Shown in pieces: positions 8,529 through 17,725 of a stretch of DNA of 58,600 bases; position 1 is the first letter of the stretch, and every line of letters starts with the position of its first letter. Position numbers and translations under genes: made by a program. The notes under the pieces were generated by a model. It was not told the origin of the DNA. It did not search any database and was given only the letters and a program-made list of their open reading frames with translations. The DNA is from an uncultured Lachnospiraceae bacterium (GTDB lineage: Bacteria > Bacillota > Clostridia > Lachnospirales > Lachnospiraceae), in assembly GCA_946544235.1 (NCBI GenBank), contig CAMNMC010000112.1, positions 1-58,600 on the forward strand, read 5' to 3'.

Positions 8529-9620
8529 ATGGTTCGACGGAATATGAAAAAAAGAATAAAGAAAGCAGCGCTCGCGGCGACGCTGGTCCTTGCGGCGGTC
8601 TGCATCGGCGGCTGTGGAAATAAAGAAGATAAAGACAGTAAAAACGATAAAAATGACAGTCAGCAGGAGCTTATAGATGTAGGCTTCTCACAGCTGGGTG
8701 CGGAGTCGGATTACAGAGTTGCAAATACGGAATCCATCAGAGGAACTCTTACAAAGCAGAACGGCTTCAATCTCTCATTTGATGATGCGCAGCAGAAGCA
8801 GGATAAACAGCTGCTTGCCATAAGAAAGTTTACTCAGCAGGAGGTTGACTGCATCGTTCTTGCACCGGTTATGGAAACCGGCTGGGACACAGTGCTTCAG
8901 GAAGCGAAGGATGCCGGGATACCGGTCATAGTCGTGGATCGAAGGGTTGCTGTTTCTGATAAAACGCTTGTAACCGCATGGGTAGGTTCCGACTTCAGAA
9001 AGGAAGCGGATATAGCCTGCGAATGGCTGAAAAAATATACGGAAGCCAAGGGGATAGCGCCTGAAGAACTGAATATAGTCGATATTCAGGGAACTCTCGG
9101 GGCAACGGCTCAGATCGATCGTTCAAACGGTATTTCAAATGCAGCGCTTAAATACGGCTGGAAGCTTTATGCTCAGGTACCTGCAGACTATACTCAGGCG
9201 AAGGCCAAGGAGGTTATGGCCAAACTTTTGCAGGCATACAGTGACATCAATGTTGTATACTGCGAGAACGACAATGAGGCGGTCGGCGTGATCGAGGCTA
9301 TCGAGGAATCGGGCAGAAAAGCGGGGCTTGATATAAGGAACGGAGAAATACTCATAATCTCCTTCGATGCCGCTCATTCCGGACTTTCACTTGTTCTTGA
9401 GGGAAAGATCGCACTTGATGTTGAGTGTAATCCGCTTCAGGGCAGTGATATCGCAAGGCTCATTAAGGCCATTAAGAATGGCGAAGAATTCCCGAAATAC
9501 ACCTACGTTCCGGAGCAGGCTTTCTCACTGGATGATACAGTGAAGAGCGTTACTCTTGAGGATGGTGATCATGAGATCACGATACTTACCGAAGATATTT
9601 TCAGGAACAGAGAATACTGA
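8529..9620 (+). CDS. Sugar-binding lipoprotein (periplasmic-binding protein 4 family), putative sensor partner
   Basis: Start 8529 is preferred because AGGGTG precedes it; upstream in-frame GTG 8478 lies inside a repeat. The 363-residue protein has a lysine-rich signal peptide with lipobox ending IGGC, a charged linker, then a type I sugar-binding fold: VGFSQLGAESDYR, a GWDTVLQEAKDAGIPVIVVDR hinge region, and a CENDNEAVGVI block. This resembles YtfQ/XylF-type binding proteins. Its place beside the YesMN pair and apart from the transporter genes suggests sensing rather than bulk uptake. A second binding protein at 9887 probably feeds the transporter. The ligand is not known; a furanose or pentose is likely. 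Confidence 0.85.
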   Translation: MVRRNMKKRIKKAALAATLVLAAVCIGGCGNKEDKDSKNDKNDSQQELIDVGFSQLGAESDYRVANTESIRGTLTKQNGFNLSFDDAQQKQDKQLLAIRKFTQQEVDCIVLAPVMETGWDTVLQEAKDAGIPVIVVDRRVAVSDKTLVTAWVGSDFRKEADIACEWLKKYTEAKGIAPEELNIVDIQGTLGATAQIDRSNGISNAALKYGWKLYAQVPADYTQAKAKEVMAKLLQAYSDINVVYCENDNEAVGVIEAIEESGRKAGLDIRNGEILIISFDAAHSGLSLVLEGKIALDVECNPLQGSDIARLIKAIKNGEEFPKYTYVPEQAFSLDDTVKSVTLEDGDHEITILTEDIFRNREY

Positions 9621-9886
9621 TCGAGAATAATGCTCGCATCAAGGCCTTAAAACGGAAAACCGCTGACCATGTCGTAAAAAATCTAAAAAATAATAAAATA
9701 ACTTAAAAATTTACAATTGAATATATTTTACAGAAAAATCATTAGTGATATATTGTAATTTTTTCGAAAGATATTCTGTATAAATGCCCTTCGTTCTTTG
9801 GTATATTTGCATCATCACAGTAAACGAAATTCAGAGGTGTGTGTTCTGAAAAAAAGTGATTTCAAAAAGAATGGAGGGTTTTCTTT

Positions 9887-10924
9887 ATGAAGAAATTCGG
9901 AAAAAAGATTCTTGCTACATTTTTAGCAGCAACCATGGCTATCGGCATGACAGCTTGTGGAAAAGACGATGACGGTGACAAGAAGGATACTAAGGCAGCT
10001 ACAAATGCTACTACAGAAGCCGGTGGCGGCGGAGGATCAAGCGACAAGCTTATCAAGGTTGGTATCATCAATAACGATCCTAACGAATCAGGATATCGTA
10101 CAGCTAATGACAAAGACCTTCAGGCTATGTTCAATAAGTCAAACGGATATGATGCATCATTCGCTTACAGCTTAAAGAATGATGAGCAGATCGCAGCAGC
10201 TCAGAAGTTCATCCAGGACGATGTTGATTATCTTCTCCTTTCAGCAGCTGATACAGCAGGTTGGGACGGCGTTCTTAAGGATGCACAGGATGCAGGTATC
10301 AAGGTTATCCTCTTTGACCGTACTATCGATGCAGATCCAAGTCTTTATGCAGCTTCTATCGTTTCCGACATGGACAAGGAAGGCGAGCAGGCAGCTACAT
10401 GGTTAAAGAACCAGAATCTTTCAGAGTACAACATCATCCATATCCAGGGCGTTATGGGTTCAGCAGCTCAGCAGGGCAGATCCGGAGCACTTATTCAGAT
10501 GGCTAAGGATAACGGATGGAACATCATTACTTCTCAGACAGCAGAGTGGAATGCAGAGAAGGCACAGCAGATCGTTCAGTCAGTTATCGATCAGGGTACA
10601 AAGTTCAACGTAATCTATGCAGAGAATGACGATATGGCTAAGGGTGCTGTAGCAGCACTTGACAAGGCAGGTATCTCTCACGGTGTTGGTAAGGACGTTG
10701 TAATCATGGGCTTTGACTGCAATAAGTGGGCACTTGAAGAGCTCCTTGCTCAGAACTGGAACTATGATGGACAGTGCAATCCTTTCCAGGCTAAATATAT
10801 TGACGAAGTTATCAAGAAGCTTGAATCAGGCGAGACAATTTCTGAGAAGACAATCATTATGGAAGAAAAGGGCTTTGATGCATCAACTATTACACAGCAG
10901 GATGTAGATGATAACGGTATTTAA
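9887..10924 (+). CDS. ABC transporter sugar-binding lipoprotein (YtfQ-like)
   Basis: The gene has 345 residues, a signal peptide with lipobox GMTAC, a Thr/Ala/Gly linker ending GGGGGSS, then a type I binding fold with NDPNESGYRTAN, TAGWDGVLKDAQDAGIKVI and the AENDDMAKGAV hinge. It belongs to the YtfQ-like group that binds furanose sugars in E. coli. A 266-bp leader with an AT-rich stretch and TATAAA at 9779 indicates its own promoter. A hairpin terminator follows directly, so the binding protein is probably made in excess over the membrane parts. It shares domain order with the 8529 protein and may be its duplicate. Confidence 0.9.
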   Translation: MKKFGKKILATFLAATMAIGMTACGKDDDGDKKDTKAATNATTEAGGGGGSSDKLIKVGIINNDPNESGYRTANDKDLQAMFNKSNGYDASFAYSLKNDEQIAAAQKFIQDDVDYLLLSAADTAGWDGVLKDAQDAGIKVILFDRTIDADPSLYAASIVSDMDKEGEQAATWLKNQNLSEYNIIHIQGVMGSAAQQGRSGALIQMAKDNGWNIITSQTAEWNAEKAQQIVQSVIDQGTKFNVIYAENDDMAKGAVAALDKAGISHGVGKDVVIMGFDCNKWALEELLAQNWNYDGQCNPFQAKYIDEVIKKLESGETISEKTIIMEEKGFDASTITQQDVDDNGI

Positions 10925-10942
10925 TCTATGACTTAAGAAGAG

Positions 10943-10973
10943 GGTGCAACATGTAAATGTTGCACCTTTTTTT
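10943..10973 (+). terminator. Intra-operon terminator after the binding-protein gene
   Basis: A perfect 10-bp stem (10943-10952 with 10957-10966), four-base loop and seven Ts lie between the binding-protein and ATPase genes. Confidence 0.9.
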
Positions 10974-11013
10974 ACAAAAAAACGGTATATGATCAGGAAA
11001 AAGAGGTGGAGCA

Positions 11014-12714
11014 GTGAAAGAAAAGGCTGTATTGGAATTGCATAATATTCATAAAACCTTTCCGGGTGTTAAGGCTCTTCAGAATGTTGATTTTACTCTT
11101 CGTGAGGGCGAGATACACGCTCTTATGGGTGAGAACGGAGCCGGTAAATCCACGCTTATCAAGGTAATAACCGGCGTTTATGAAAAGGAAGAGGGACAGA
11201 TATTCCTTAAAGGAAACGAAGGAGAGGTTCATATTCATTCACCACAGGATGCGCAGAATCTGGGTATAAGTACTGTTTATCAGGAAATCACACTTTGCCC
11301 GAACCTGACTGTGGCTGAAAATATGTTTATTGGAAGAACCAAAGGACAGATTACCAAGTGGAGACAGATGAATAAGGATACAGACAGGATCCTTAAGTCA
11401 CTTGATATTCCGGCAAGGGCGAGTCAACAGCTGGCAAGCTGTTCCCTGGCAGTTCAGCAGATGGTAGCCATCGCGAGAGCGGTAGATATGGAGTGTAAGG
11501 TTCTCATCCTTGATGAGCCTACATCTTCTCTTGATGACAGTGAAGTTCAGAAGCTTTTCGGACTTATGAGAGACCTGAAGTCGAAGGGCGTTGGAATTAT
11601 ATTTGTAACTCATTTCCTGGATCAGGTTTATGAGGTTTGCGACAGGATAACTGTCCTCCGAGACGGTAAGCTTGTCGGAGAATATGAAATAGAAAAACTT
11701 CCGAGAGTTCAGCTTGTATCGAAGATGCTCGGTAAGGAGCTTGATGATCTTTCAGATATCAAGGGTGATTCGGAAGGATATAAGGAAAAAGATGCGGGCA
11801 GTCCTCTGTTTGAGGCTGATAAGCTTCAGTCAAATGCGGGAATCAAACCATTTGATTTCTATATCAAAAAGGGAGAGGTCAACGGATTTACAGGGCTTCT
11901 CGGTTCGGGACGAAGTGAGTGCGTAAGAGCTATCTTCGGGGCCGACAGAATAATAAACGGAAAGTTAAAGAAGAATGGCAAGGTTGTAAAGGTCAGTAAA
12001 CCACTCGATGCTATGAAGCAGGGTATCGCTTATCTTCCTGAGGACAGAAAGAGAGATGGTATCGTTGGTGATCTTTCGGTAAGAGAGAATCTTATTCTTG
12101 CAGCACAGGTGCTCCGTGGCTTCTTTAAACCGTATTCTAAAGCAGAAACTTACAGAATAGCAGATGAATATATCAAGCTTCTTGACATAAAGACAGCTTC
12201 TGCAGATACACCGATCAAATCACTTTCGGGTGGTAATCAGCAGAAGGTTATAGTGGCCAGATGGCTTCTCATGCATCCTGAATATCTGATACTGGATGAG
12301 CCTACAAGAGGTATCGATGTAGGTACCAAGGTTGATATCCAGAAGCTGGTACTTAAGCTTGCATCAGAAGGAATGAGTATCACTTTCATATCTTCGGAGA
12401 CTGACGAGATGCTCAGAACCTGTTCAAGACTTGTAGTCATGAGAGACAGAAAGGTTGTCGGAGAACTTAAGGGTGATGAACTTACCCAGAGTAATATCAT
12501 GAAGACTATTGCCGGACATGCAGAGGAGATGGCAGCTTCAGATGAACCGATAATCGTAGAAGAAGAAATAATAGTTGATGATCAGGATAATACAGAAGAA
12601 ACGATAGATGATCAGGATAACACAGAAGAAACAATAGGTGAAGCAGAAGAACTTGCTTCTGCAATTAAAGAAACAATAAAGAGCAAGATAGAGAGGGGTG
12701 AGAAGATTGACTAG
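11014..12714 (+). CDS. Sugar ABC transporter ATP-binding protein with two nucleotide-binding domains (YtfR-like)
   Basis: Start is GTG after AGGTGGA. The 566-residue protein carries two ABC domains. The first has Walker A GENGAGKST, a degenerate signature and Walker B LILDEPTSSLD; the second has the degenerate GLLGSGRSE typical of carbohydrate importers, SGGNQQKV and LILDEPTRGIDVG. It energises import by the two permeases just downstream. Unusual for the family is an acidic C-terminal tail of about 50 residues (about 517-566) with DDQDNTEETI repeated twice. It overlaps the next gene by 8 bp. Confidence 0.94.
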   Translation: MKEKAVLELHNIHKTFPGVKALQNVDFTLREGEIHALMGENGAGKSTLIKVITGVYEKEEGQIFLKGNEGEVHIHSPQDAQNLGISTVYQEITLCPNLTVAENMFIGRTKGQITKWRQMNKDTDRILKSLDIPARASQQLASCSLAVQQMVAIARAVDMECKVLILDEPTSSLDDSEVQKLFGLMRDLKSKGVGIIFVTHFLDQVYEVCDRITVLRDGKLVGEYEIEKLPRVQLVSKMLGKELDDLSDIKGDSEGYKEKDAGSPLFEADKLQSNAGIKPFDFYIKKGEVNGFTGLLGSGRSECVRAIFGADRIINGKLKKNGKVVKVSKPLDAMKQGIAYLPEDRKRDGIVGDLSVRENLILAAQVLRGFFKPYSKAETYRIADEYIKLLDIKTASADTPIKSLSGGNQQKVIVARWLLMHPEYLILDEPTRGIDVGTKVDIQKLVLKLASEGMSITFISSETDEMLRTCSRLVVMRDRKVVGELKGDELTQSNIMKTIAGHAEEMAASDEPIIVEEEIIVDDQDNTEETIDDQDNTEETIGEAEELASAIKETIKSKIERGEKID

Positions 12715-13762
12715 GAAGAAAACATTTAATAAACAGCTTCTTATTCCAATAGTAGCAATAATTGCTCTTGCATTATTTAACCTTATTAATGATCCGTCAT
12801 TCTTCAAGATCACCACAGCTACAAACGTGGATGGTCAGAAGATACTTCTCGGAAACCCGATCACGATCCTTGATAACGGATCTGAGCTGGCAATCCTTGC
12901 AATAGGAATGACACTTGTAACAGCCGCTTCCGGTGGACAGGATATTTCCGTTGGCGCGGCTATAGCAATATCCGGATCGGTAATACTGAGAGTACTTTGC
13001 GGACCGGGCGGAGAATCCACCTCGTTACAGGCGCCTATAATCGTAGCCTTCCTTATCGCGGTTGTTGTTTCAATGCTCTTCGGCGCATTTAACGGTGTAC
13101 TCGTCGCCTACTTTAAGATACAGCCGATGGTCGCGACGCTGATACTTTTCACGGCCGGTCGAAATATAGCGGCATGGATAAATAACAACCACCTTCCTGT
13201 AGTAAAAGATAAATCCTTCACATACTTTGGTGGTTTCCTTCCGGGAATCCCTATTCCTACGCCGTTCCTTATAGCTGTTCTGTGTATGATAGTCATAGCT
13301 TTGGTGTTGAAGTTTACGACACTCGGACTATATACTCAGTCGGTTGGTATCAATGAGAGCTCATCAAAGCTTAACGGTGTCAGACCACAGTTTGTTAAGT
13401 TCATTACCTTTGTTATCCTCGGCGTCTGTGTTGCAGTTGTAGCACTTATCAAGGTCAGCCGTATCAGTTCTATTAACTATTCGGTAATTGCCAAGGATAT
13501 AGAGATGGATGCAATCCTTGCGGTTGCACTTGGAGGAAACTCACTTGCCGGCGGTAAGTTCAGTATGTCAGCATCAATACTTGGTGCATATATCATTCAG
13601 TTCCTTACAACAACACTTTACAAGCTCCAGGTTAATTCGGATGCACTACCGGCTTATAAGGCAATAGTTGTAATTACTCTGGTTGTGATCAGTTCACCGG
13701 CAGTAAGAGAGAAAACAGCAGCACTTAAGCTTAAGTTTGCTAAGAAGAAGGAGGAAAAATAG
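12707..13762 (+). CDS. Sugar ABC transporter permease (YtfT-like)
   Basis: I choose the TTG at 12707, since AGGGGTGAG lies at a normal distance; a GTG at 12698 would have its site too close. The product has 351 residues and about nine hydrophobic helices of the BPD_transp_2 family. It carries the SGGQDISVGAAIAISG block near residue 80 and a GGNSLAGGKFS block before the last helices, matching YtfT/RbsC permeases. It overlaps the ATPase gene and is followed by a second, different permease, as in ytfQRT-yjfF. It forms the import channel of the furanose/pentose transporter. Confidence 0.92.
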   Translation: MTRKKTFNKQLLIPIVAIIALALFNLINDPSFFKITTATNVDGQKILLGNPITILDNGSELAILAIGMTLVTAASGGQDISVGAAIAISGSVILRVLCGPGGESTSLQAPIIVAFLIAVVVSMLFGAFNGVLVAYFKIQPMVATLILFTAGRNIAAWINNNHLPVVKDKSFTYFGGFLPGIPIPTPFLIAVLCMIVIALVLKFTTLGLYTQSVGINESSSKLNGVRPQFVKFITFVILGVCVAVVALIKVSRISSINYSVIAKDIEMDAILAVALGGNSLAGGKFSMSASILGAYIIQFLTTTLYKLQVNSDALPAYKAIVVITLVVISSPAVREKTAALKLKFAKKKEEK

Positions 13763-13763
13763 T

Positions 13764-14816
13764 ATGGACGAAAAAATGAAAAAGCGTCACGGCAAATTCA
13801 AAACATGGTTCGCCGGAACAAGTGATACGAATCTCCTTCTTACAATAACGATAGTTGTATTTGTGCTTATGTATTCAAGCGCAATTATATTCCAGGGGGA
13901 AGGCTTCCTGAAGCCACAGACCTTCCTCAATATCCTGAATCAGAATTCACCGCTTATAATTACGGCGATCGGACTCAGTATAGTAATGATAAACGGCGGA
14001 ATCGATATTTCCGTTGGTGGTGTTGTAGCTCTTGTAAGCATGAGCTGTGCGGTTTATTTAGATTATCATAATGGAAGCGTTATCGGGGCTATCGCCATAG
14101 CACTTGGTATCGGACTTGCCTTTGGACTTGTTCAGGGATTCCTCGTGGCATATCTCGGAATACAGCCGTTTATCGTAACTCTGGCCGGAATGTTCTTCGC
14201 CAGAGGTATGACAACCATAGTTCATACAAAATCATTTAATGTTAAAAACAAGGAATTTAAGGATCTGGCAGAAACCAGAATAATCATCCCTGGACTCGGT
14301 TCTACCAACAGCAAGGGCAGATACATTGATGCCAAAATTGAGATCGGTGTTATCGTAGCACTCGTGCTGGTAATATTCTTCTTTATGCTGCTCAGATGGT
14401 CAAAACTCGGAAGAAGCTTCTATGCAGTAGGAGGAAACAGCCAGAGCGCACTTATGCTTGGTATAAATGTTAAGAGGACAAAGTTCCTTTCGCATGTTAT
14501 CTGCGGTGTTCTTGCAGGTATTGCAGGCTTTGTTTACTTCATGCATGTAGGATCAGGTTCAGCTTCTCATGCGAGTGGTATGGAAATGAACGCCATCGCC
14601 TCGTCAATCATAGGTGGTACGATGCTTACCGGTGGTGTAGGTAATCCTATCGGAACCTTCTTCGGTGTTCTCTCACTTGCAACTATCCAGAATATCGTTG
14701 CATCTGCAGGACTTGATGAAGCATGGTGGACAGGAATCACTATAGCAGCTATGCTTTGTCTCTTCCTTATTGTCCAGTCTGTACTTATCGCAATGAAGAA
14801 GAAAGCTATGAAGTAA
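13764..14816 (+). CDS. Sugar ABC transporter permease (YjfF-like)
   Basis: Start 13764 follows AAGGAGG and lies one base after the stop of the first permease; an in-frame TTG upstream is inside that gene. The 350-residue product is another BPD_transp_2 permease: IVMINGGIDISVGGVVAL near the third helix and a GGTMLTGGVGNPIGTFFG block near the end. A heterodimer of two unlike permeases fits the YtfT-YjfF arrangement. The charged N-terminus (MDEKMKKRHGKFKTW) is cytoplasmic. Confidence 0.92.
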   Translation: MDEKMKKRHGKFKTWFAGTSDTNLLLTITIVVFVLMYSSAIIFQGEGFLKPQTFLNILNQNSPLIITAIGLSIVMINGGIDISVGGVVALVSMSCAVYLDYHNGSVIGAIAIALGIGLAFGLVQGFLVAYLGIQPFIVTLAGMFFARGMTTIVHTKSFNVKNKEFKDLAETRIIIPGLGSTNSKGRYIDAKIEIGVIVALVLVIFFFMLLRWSKLGRSFYAVGGNSQSALMLGINVKRTKFLSHVICGVLAGIAGFVYFMHVGSGSASHASGMEMNAIASSIIGGTMLTGGVGNPIGTFFGVLSLATIQNIVASAGLDEAWWTGITIAAMLCLFLIVQSVLIAMKKKAMK

Positions 14817-14964
14817 ATGACAAATAATCAAAGAAAATATCACTGATTTATATGATGGTTTAAACATAGGTCAGGTGATAAGCTCATATTATAACATGCA
14901 TGGCACAGATAAACCGATGTGTTCATAGCAGTTTAGCAAATATGACGAATGGAGAGAAATACAA

Positions 14965-15618
14965 ATGAAATTTTTTATCGACACAGCAAATGTAGAGGAT
15001 ATCAGAAAAGCAAATGATATGGGTGTTATCTGCGGAGTAACAACAAACCCTTCACTTATCGCAAAAGAGGGCAGAGACTTCACAGAGGTTATCAAGGAGA
15101 TTACATCCATAGTTGACGGACCTATCAGCGGTGAGGTTAAAGCAACAACAGTTGACGCTGAGGGCATGATAAAGGAAGGCAGAGAGATAGCTGCCATCCA
15201 TCCAAATATGATCGTTAAGATACCTATGACTGTTGAAGGACTTAAGGCTGTTAAGGTGCTTGCTGCCGAGGGCATCAAGACAAATGTAACCCTTATCTTC
15301 TCGGCTAACCAGGCTCTTCTTGCAGCAAGGGCAGGTGCAACCTATGTTTCACCTTTCCTTGGAAGACTAGATGATATCAGCTCACCGGGTATCGAGCTTA
15401 TTGAAAATATCGTTCAGATATTCGGAAATTATGATATTTCCACCGAGATCATCGCAGCAAGTATCAGAAATACGGTTCATGTAACCGAGTGCGCTCTTGC
15501 AGGCGCCGATATCGCAACCGTACCTTACGCTGTTATCGAGCAGATGACAAAGCATCCTCTTACCGATCAGGGTATCGTTAAATTCCAGGAGGATTACAGA
15601 AAGGTATTTGGCGATTAG
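14965..15618 (+). CDS. Transaldolase / fructose-6-phosphate aldolase-like protein
   Basis: The 217-residue size fits the small transaldolase/Fsa (TalC, MipB) group. [13 protein letters not shown] at the start, GVTTNPSL, the Schiff-base lysine in IVKIPMT and the [29 protein letters not shown] block are all present. It would link pentose phosphates to fructose 6-phosphate and erythrose 4-phosphate. Its position between the transporter and the isomerase supports pentose use. Transaldolase versus aldolase activity rests on a few residues I cannot decide here. Confidence 0.92.
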   Translation: MKFFIDTANVEDIRKANDMGVICGVTTNPSLIAKEGRDFTEVIKEITSIVDGPISGEVKATTVDAEGMIKEGREIAAIHPNMIVKIPMTVEGLKAVKVLAAEGIKTNVTLIFSANQALLAARAGATYVSPFLGRLDDISSPGIELIENIVQIFGNYDISTEIIAASIRNTVHVTECALAGADIATVPYAVIEQMTKHPLTDQGIVKFQEDYRKVFGD

Positions 15619-15653
15619 TTTCATGGTGAATAACAGGAGGAGGTACAATTGTT

Positions 15654-17135
15654 ATGGATAATATGCCGGTAGTTAAGCTTGGTATAGTTGCAGTTTCAAG
15701 AGACTGCTTCCCGATGAGTCTGTCTGTAGAGAGAAGGGAAGCCGTTGTTGCTGAATATACAAAGAAATACGGTGAAATATATAACTGCCAGACGACAGTT
15801 GAAAATGAAGTTGATATGAGAAAGGCTCTTGCAGAGGTTAATGCAGCAGGCTGTAATGCACTTGTTGTATTTCTCGGAAACTTCGGACCTGAATCAAGCG
15901 AGATACTTCTCGTTAAGGAATTCTGCGGACCTGCTATGGTAGTTGCTGCAGCAGAGGAAGCAGGAGACAGACTCTGCGATGACAGAGGCGATGCATACTG
16001 CGGTATGCTCAATGCAAGCTACAATCTCTATCTCAGAAATCTCAAGGCTTATATACCTGAGTATCCGGTTGGAACTGCTCCTGAGATAGCTGAAATGATA
16101 AATGATTTCAAGACCATCGCAAGAGCACGTATTGCTCTCAGCAATCTGAAGATCATAAGCTTCGGCCCAAGACCTCAGGACTTCCTTGCATGTAACGCTC
16201 CTATCAAGCAGCTTTACAATATGGGGATTGAGATTGAAGAGAATTCCGAGCTCGATCTGTTCGAGGCTTTCAATAAGCATGCCGGCGATCCTCGTATAGA
16301 CGAGGTTGTTGCAGATATGGCAGCTGAGCTTGGTGATGGCAATAAGAAGCCTGAAGTTCTTGCGAAGCTTGCTCAGTATGAGCTTACACTTCTTGATTGG
16401 ATTGAGGCTCATAAGGGCAGCAGAGAGTTCACTATAATCGCAGGAAAATGCTGGCCTGCATTCCAGACTCAGTTTGGGTTCGTTCCTTGTTATGTAAACA
16501 GCCGGCTTGCCTCAAGAGGCATCCCTGTTTCCTGTGAAGTTGATATTTACGGTGCTCTTTCAGAGTACATCGGACAGCTTGTCAGCGACGATGCTGTTAC
16601 ACTTCTTGACATCAACAATTCTGTTCCTAAGGATATGTTTGATGAAGAGATAAAGGGCAAGTTTGATTATGATTACACGATCAAGGATGTATTTATGGGC
16701 TTCCATTGTGGAAATACATGTACAACAAAGCTTGCTTTCCATGAGATGAAGAACCAGAAGATCATGGCAAGAACACTTCCTGAGGAGGTTACAAACGGTA
16801 CTCTCGAGGGTGATCTTATACCTGGTCATGCTACAGTTTACAGGATTCAGAGTACCTCTGATGCCAAGCTTCGTGCATACGTAGCAGAGGGCGAGATCCT
16901 TCCGGTCAGAACACGTTCATTCGGTGGAATCGGTATTTTCGCTATTCCGGAGATGGGACGTTTCTACAGACATGTTCTTGTTGAGAAGAACTATCCTCAC
17001 CATGCAGCTATAACCTTCCACCATAACGGAAGACTGCTCTTTGAGGTATTTAAGTTTATCGGAGTTGAACTGGGTGAGATAGAATACAACCATCCTAAGG
17101 GAGTAAGATATCCGTCCGAGAACCCGTTTTCCTGA
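15654..17135 (+). CDS. L-arabinose/L-fucose-type isomerase
   Basis: The 493-residue protein belongs to the L-fucose/L-arabinose isomerase fold family (COG2407). Supports are the GCNALVVFLGNFGPE region, the ITIAGKCWPAFQ-like block near 270, CEVDIYGALSEY with a probable metal-ligand glutamate/aspartate, and GFHCGNT followed by GRLLFEVFKFIG. It converts an aldose to a ketose that the FGGY kinase at 3578 could phosphorylate. It closes the locus and is followed by a hairpin. L-arabinose is likely given the furanose-type importer, but D-arabinose or fucose are alternatives. Confidence 0.87.
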   Translation: MDNMPVVKLGIVAVSRDCFPMSLSVERREAVVAEYTKKYGEIYNCQTTVENEVDMRKALAEVNAAGCNALVVFLGNFGPESSEILLVKEFCGPAMVVAAAEEAGDRLCDDRGDAYCGMLNASYNLYLRNLKAYIPEYPVGTAPEIAEMINDFKTIARARIALSNLKIISFGPRPQDFLACNAPIKQLYNMGIEIEENSELDLFEAFNKHAGDPRIDEVVADMAAELGDGNKKPEVLAKLAQYELTLLDWIEAHKGSREFTIIAGKCWPAFQTQFGFVPCYVNSRLASRGIPVSCEVDIYGALSEYIGQLVSDDAVTLLDINNSVPKDMFDEEIKGKFDYDYTIKDVFMGFHCGNTCTTKLAFHEMKNQKIMARTLPEEVTNGTLEGDLIPGHATVYRIQSTSDAKLRAYVAEGEILPVRTRSFGGIGIFAIPEMGRFYRHVLVEKNYPHHAAITFHHNGRLLFEVFKFIGVELGEIEYNHPKGVRYPSENPFS

Positions 17136-17259
17136 ATTATTTAGTACGTTATTTCTGTCAGACGTTTCGTCCGGCGGAGTGAGCTGATAGATGTGGAATT
17201 GCGCACCGGATTTATCAGTATATAACACATGTTCCTCTTCGTAAGGGGTTTAAAAGAAG

Positions 17260-17291
17260 TCCGCAGGTTTATTGCCTGCGGATATTCTTTG
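17260..17291 (+). terminator. Probable terminator of the pentose locus
   Basis: An 8-bp stem, TCCGCAGG with CCTGCGGA, and a seven-base loop are followed by TATTCTTT. The T-run is interrupted. The rest of 17136-17398 holds no gene that I can support. Confidence 0.65.
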
Positions 17292-17398
17292 TTCATATGA
17301 TAACCGCGTTTTCCATTATAAAAAAACTCCGGGGGATGTGTTTCAGCGCGAACGACATTATTTGTTCTCTCTGTTTTATAAAAATAATGCCATAGTAT

Positions 17399-17427
17399 TT
17401 GACATAAAACTGAGGCTGTTGTAATGT
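17399..17427 (+). promoter_or_regulatory. Promoter of the acyl carrier protein gene
   Basis: TTGACA (17399-17404) is followed after 17 bp by TAATGT within TGTTGTAATGTT. The same -35 and the same -10 surroundings occur before metK. Confidence 0.65.
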
Positions 17428-17461
17428 TAGAAAATAGATAGACAAAAAGGAGTGACCGGAT

Positions 17462-17698
17462 ATGATATTTGAAAAACTTACAAAAATAATGGCTGAACAG
17501 CTTGGGGTTCAGCAGCAGGATATTTCCATGGAGACACTGCTCAGAGATGATCTTGCGGTTGATTCTCTGGATCTTTACAACCTCGGTATGGTGCTTGAGG
17601 AAGAGTTTAACATCGAGCTTCCTCAGGATGAGATAAATGACATCGAAACAGTCGAGGATATCGTTAAGATGCTTAAAGAGCAGGGCGTTGAGGAATAA
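17462..17698 (+). CDS. acpP: Acyl carrier protein
   Basis: This 78-residue acidic protein has the ACP pattern, with DSLDLYN carrying the serine that receives 4'-phosphopantetheine near residue 38, and EEEFNIELPQDEINDIETVEDIV after it. Classical ACPs have DSLDXVE; the tyrosine here is a small departure. The next gene, 27 bp downstream, is an acyl-ACP thioesterase, so this may be a dedicated ACP rather than the only fatty-acid ACP of the cell. Start follows AAGGAGTG. Confidence 0.93.
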   Translation: MIFEKLTKIMAEQLGVQQQDISMETLLRDDLAVDSLDLYNLGMVLEEEFNIELPQDEINDIETVEDIVKMLKEQGVEE

Positions 17699-17725
17699 TA
17701 AACTATAACCGGACAGGATAGAATA

